Shown: piece after piece, positions 7,520 through 8,062 of the stretch
Numbering within the stretch: position 1 is the stretch's first letter
Layout: each line of letters starts with the position of its first letter
NCBI GenBank assembly: GCA_021852225.1
Contig: JAJZOA010000034.1
Span: 1-8,062 of the forward strand
DNA from: Planctomycetota bacterium
GTDB taxonomy: Bacteria; Planctomycetota; Phycisphaerae; WQYP01
Length of the DNA stretch: 8,062 nucleotides
Reading direction: 5' to 3'
Notes under the pieces: generated by a model
What the model was told of the DNA's origin: nothing
The model's database searches: none
What the model saw: only the letters and a program-made list of their open reading frames with translations
Position numbers and translations under genes: made by a program

Positions 7520-8062
7520 ATGTATCCATTGAAATTTAATCCGGTTTACCAAAAGCGCATCTGGGGCGGGCGGCAGATTCAACACATTCTCGGACGGGCC
7601 ATTCCACCGGCGTTGACCGGTGAACCCGTCGGCGAATCGTGGGAAATTGCGGATCTGCCGCCGGGGTCGGTTAAGGCTGATTCCGCGGGGGCCATGCCCG
7701 ATGGATCATTAAGTTCCATTATCGCGGGCGGTCCTCTGGCCGGGCTTTCGCTGCACCAGGCGATGGAACGCCATTCCGCTGATATTCTGGGCGGGGGCGC
7801 TAGCAGTTATTTTCCATTGCTTATCAAATATCTCGACGCCAATGAAGACCTGTCCGTGCAGGTGCATCCTAATGAAGCCTACGCAAAATCCCACGCCGGC
7901 GCGCATCTTAAAAGCGAGGCCTGGTATATTTTGGCGGCCCGGCCCGGTTCTAAAATTTACAAAGGGCTGCGGCCTGGGACAACCCGCCAGATGTTTGCCG
8001 ATGCGATACAGCAGGGCACGGTGGCCCAGATGCTAAATGCCATTCCGGTGCGCGCTGGAGAC
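7520..8062 (+). CDS. manA: Mannose-6-phosphate isomerase, type I (Bacillus-like), 3'-truncated by window edge
   Basis: The enzyme interconverts mannose 6-phosphate and fructose 6-phosphate in the cytoplasm with a zinc ion, linking mannose use and GDP-mannose synthesis to glycolysis. The first 181 codons are visible with no stop. The N-terminus MYPLKFNPVYQKRIWGG is typical of the family, followed by GEPVGESWEIAD. The cupin metal site then appears: YLDANEDLSVQVHPNEAYA provides Gln114 and His116, and KSEAWYILAA provides Glu133. The fourth ligand, a His, would lie past the edge. An in-frame TGA at 7514-7516 makes the ATG at 7520 the earliest ATG start. The Shine-Dalgarno sequence is poor. The family is usually about 310-330 residues, so roughly 40 percent is missing. 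The gene is transcribed divergently from the regulator-ahcY operon and has no obvious functional link to it; it could be the first gene of another operon. Confidence 0.93.
   Translation, partial: MYPLKFNPVYQKRIWGGRQIQHILGRAIPPALTGEPVGESWEIADLPPGSVKADSAGAMPDGSLSSIIAGGPLAGLSLHQAMERHSADILGGGASSYFPLLIKYLDANEDLSVQVHPNEAYAKSHAGAHLKSEAWYILAARPGSKIYKGLRPGTTRQMFADAIQQGTVAQMLNAIPVRAGD

Overview
This window comes from a bacterial chromosome of moderately high GC content. It combines a plant-polysaccharide (glucuronoxylan) degradation pair with housekeeping metabolism. The exported xylan enzymes, the Tat-secreted GH3 enzyme with an embedded carbohydrate-binding module, the short-form S-adenosylhomocysteine hydrolase and the Bacillus-type mannose-6-phosphate isomerase would fit a polysaccharide-degrading Planctomycetota/PVC or Acidobacteriota-like organism. 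That placement is a guess from gene content; there is no rRNA or other marker in the window.

Layout. (1) 2-2131, + strand: 3' part of a GH115 alpha-glucuronidase whose reading frame is open to the left edge, so the true start lies outside. (2) 2132-2247: spacer with a small stem-loop and a good ribosome binding site. (3) 2248-4890, + strand: complete GH3 beta-xylosidase-type enzyme with a Tat signal, both catalytic residues, and a CBM6-like module inserted into its second domain. (4) 4891-5049: convergent spacer with a strong 10-bp-stem terminator, oriented best for the minus-strand operon. (5) 5050-6316, - strand: ahcY (S-adenosylhomocysteine hydrolase), broken near its 3' end by what looks like one extra base at about 5283-5284. 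(6) 6374-7390, - strand: ArsR-type winged-helix domain fused to a SAM-dependent methyltransferase-like domain, 57 bp upstream of ahcY and almost certainly co-transcribed with it. (7) 7391-7519: divergent promoter region with an imperfect palindrome over the -10 box of the regulator gene and a separate larger hairpin. (8) 7520-8062, + strand: 5' part of a type I mannose-6-phosphate isomerase (manA), running off the right edge.

How the genes work together. GH115 removes (4-O-methyl)glucuronic acid side chains from xylan, and the GH3 enzyme then releases xylose from the debranched oligosaccharides; they are probably one operon. The regulator-methyltransferase fusion and ahcY form a SAM-cycle operon. 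AhcY removes SAH, and the fusion protein is a plausible SAH/SAM sensor that represses its own operon (SahR-like), with a candidate operator sitting on its promoter.

The most useful points for a reader are the ahcY frameshift, the regulator-operator arrangement, the CBM6 insertion in the GH3 enzyme, and the two edge-truncated genes (GH115 and manA). I found no mobile element, CRISPR array, tRNA or rRNA. No clearly undescribed system is evident.
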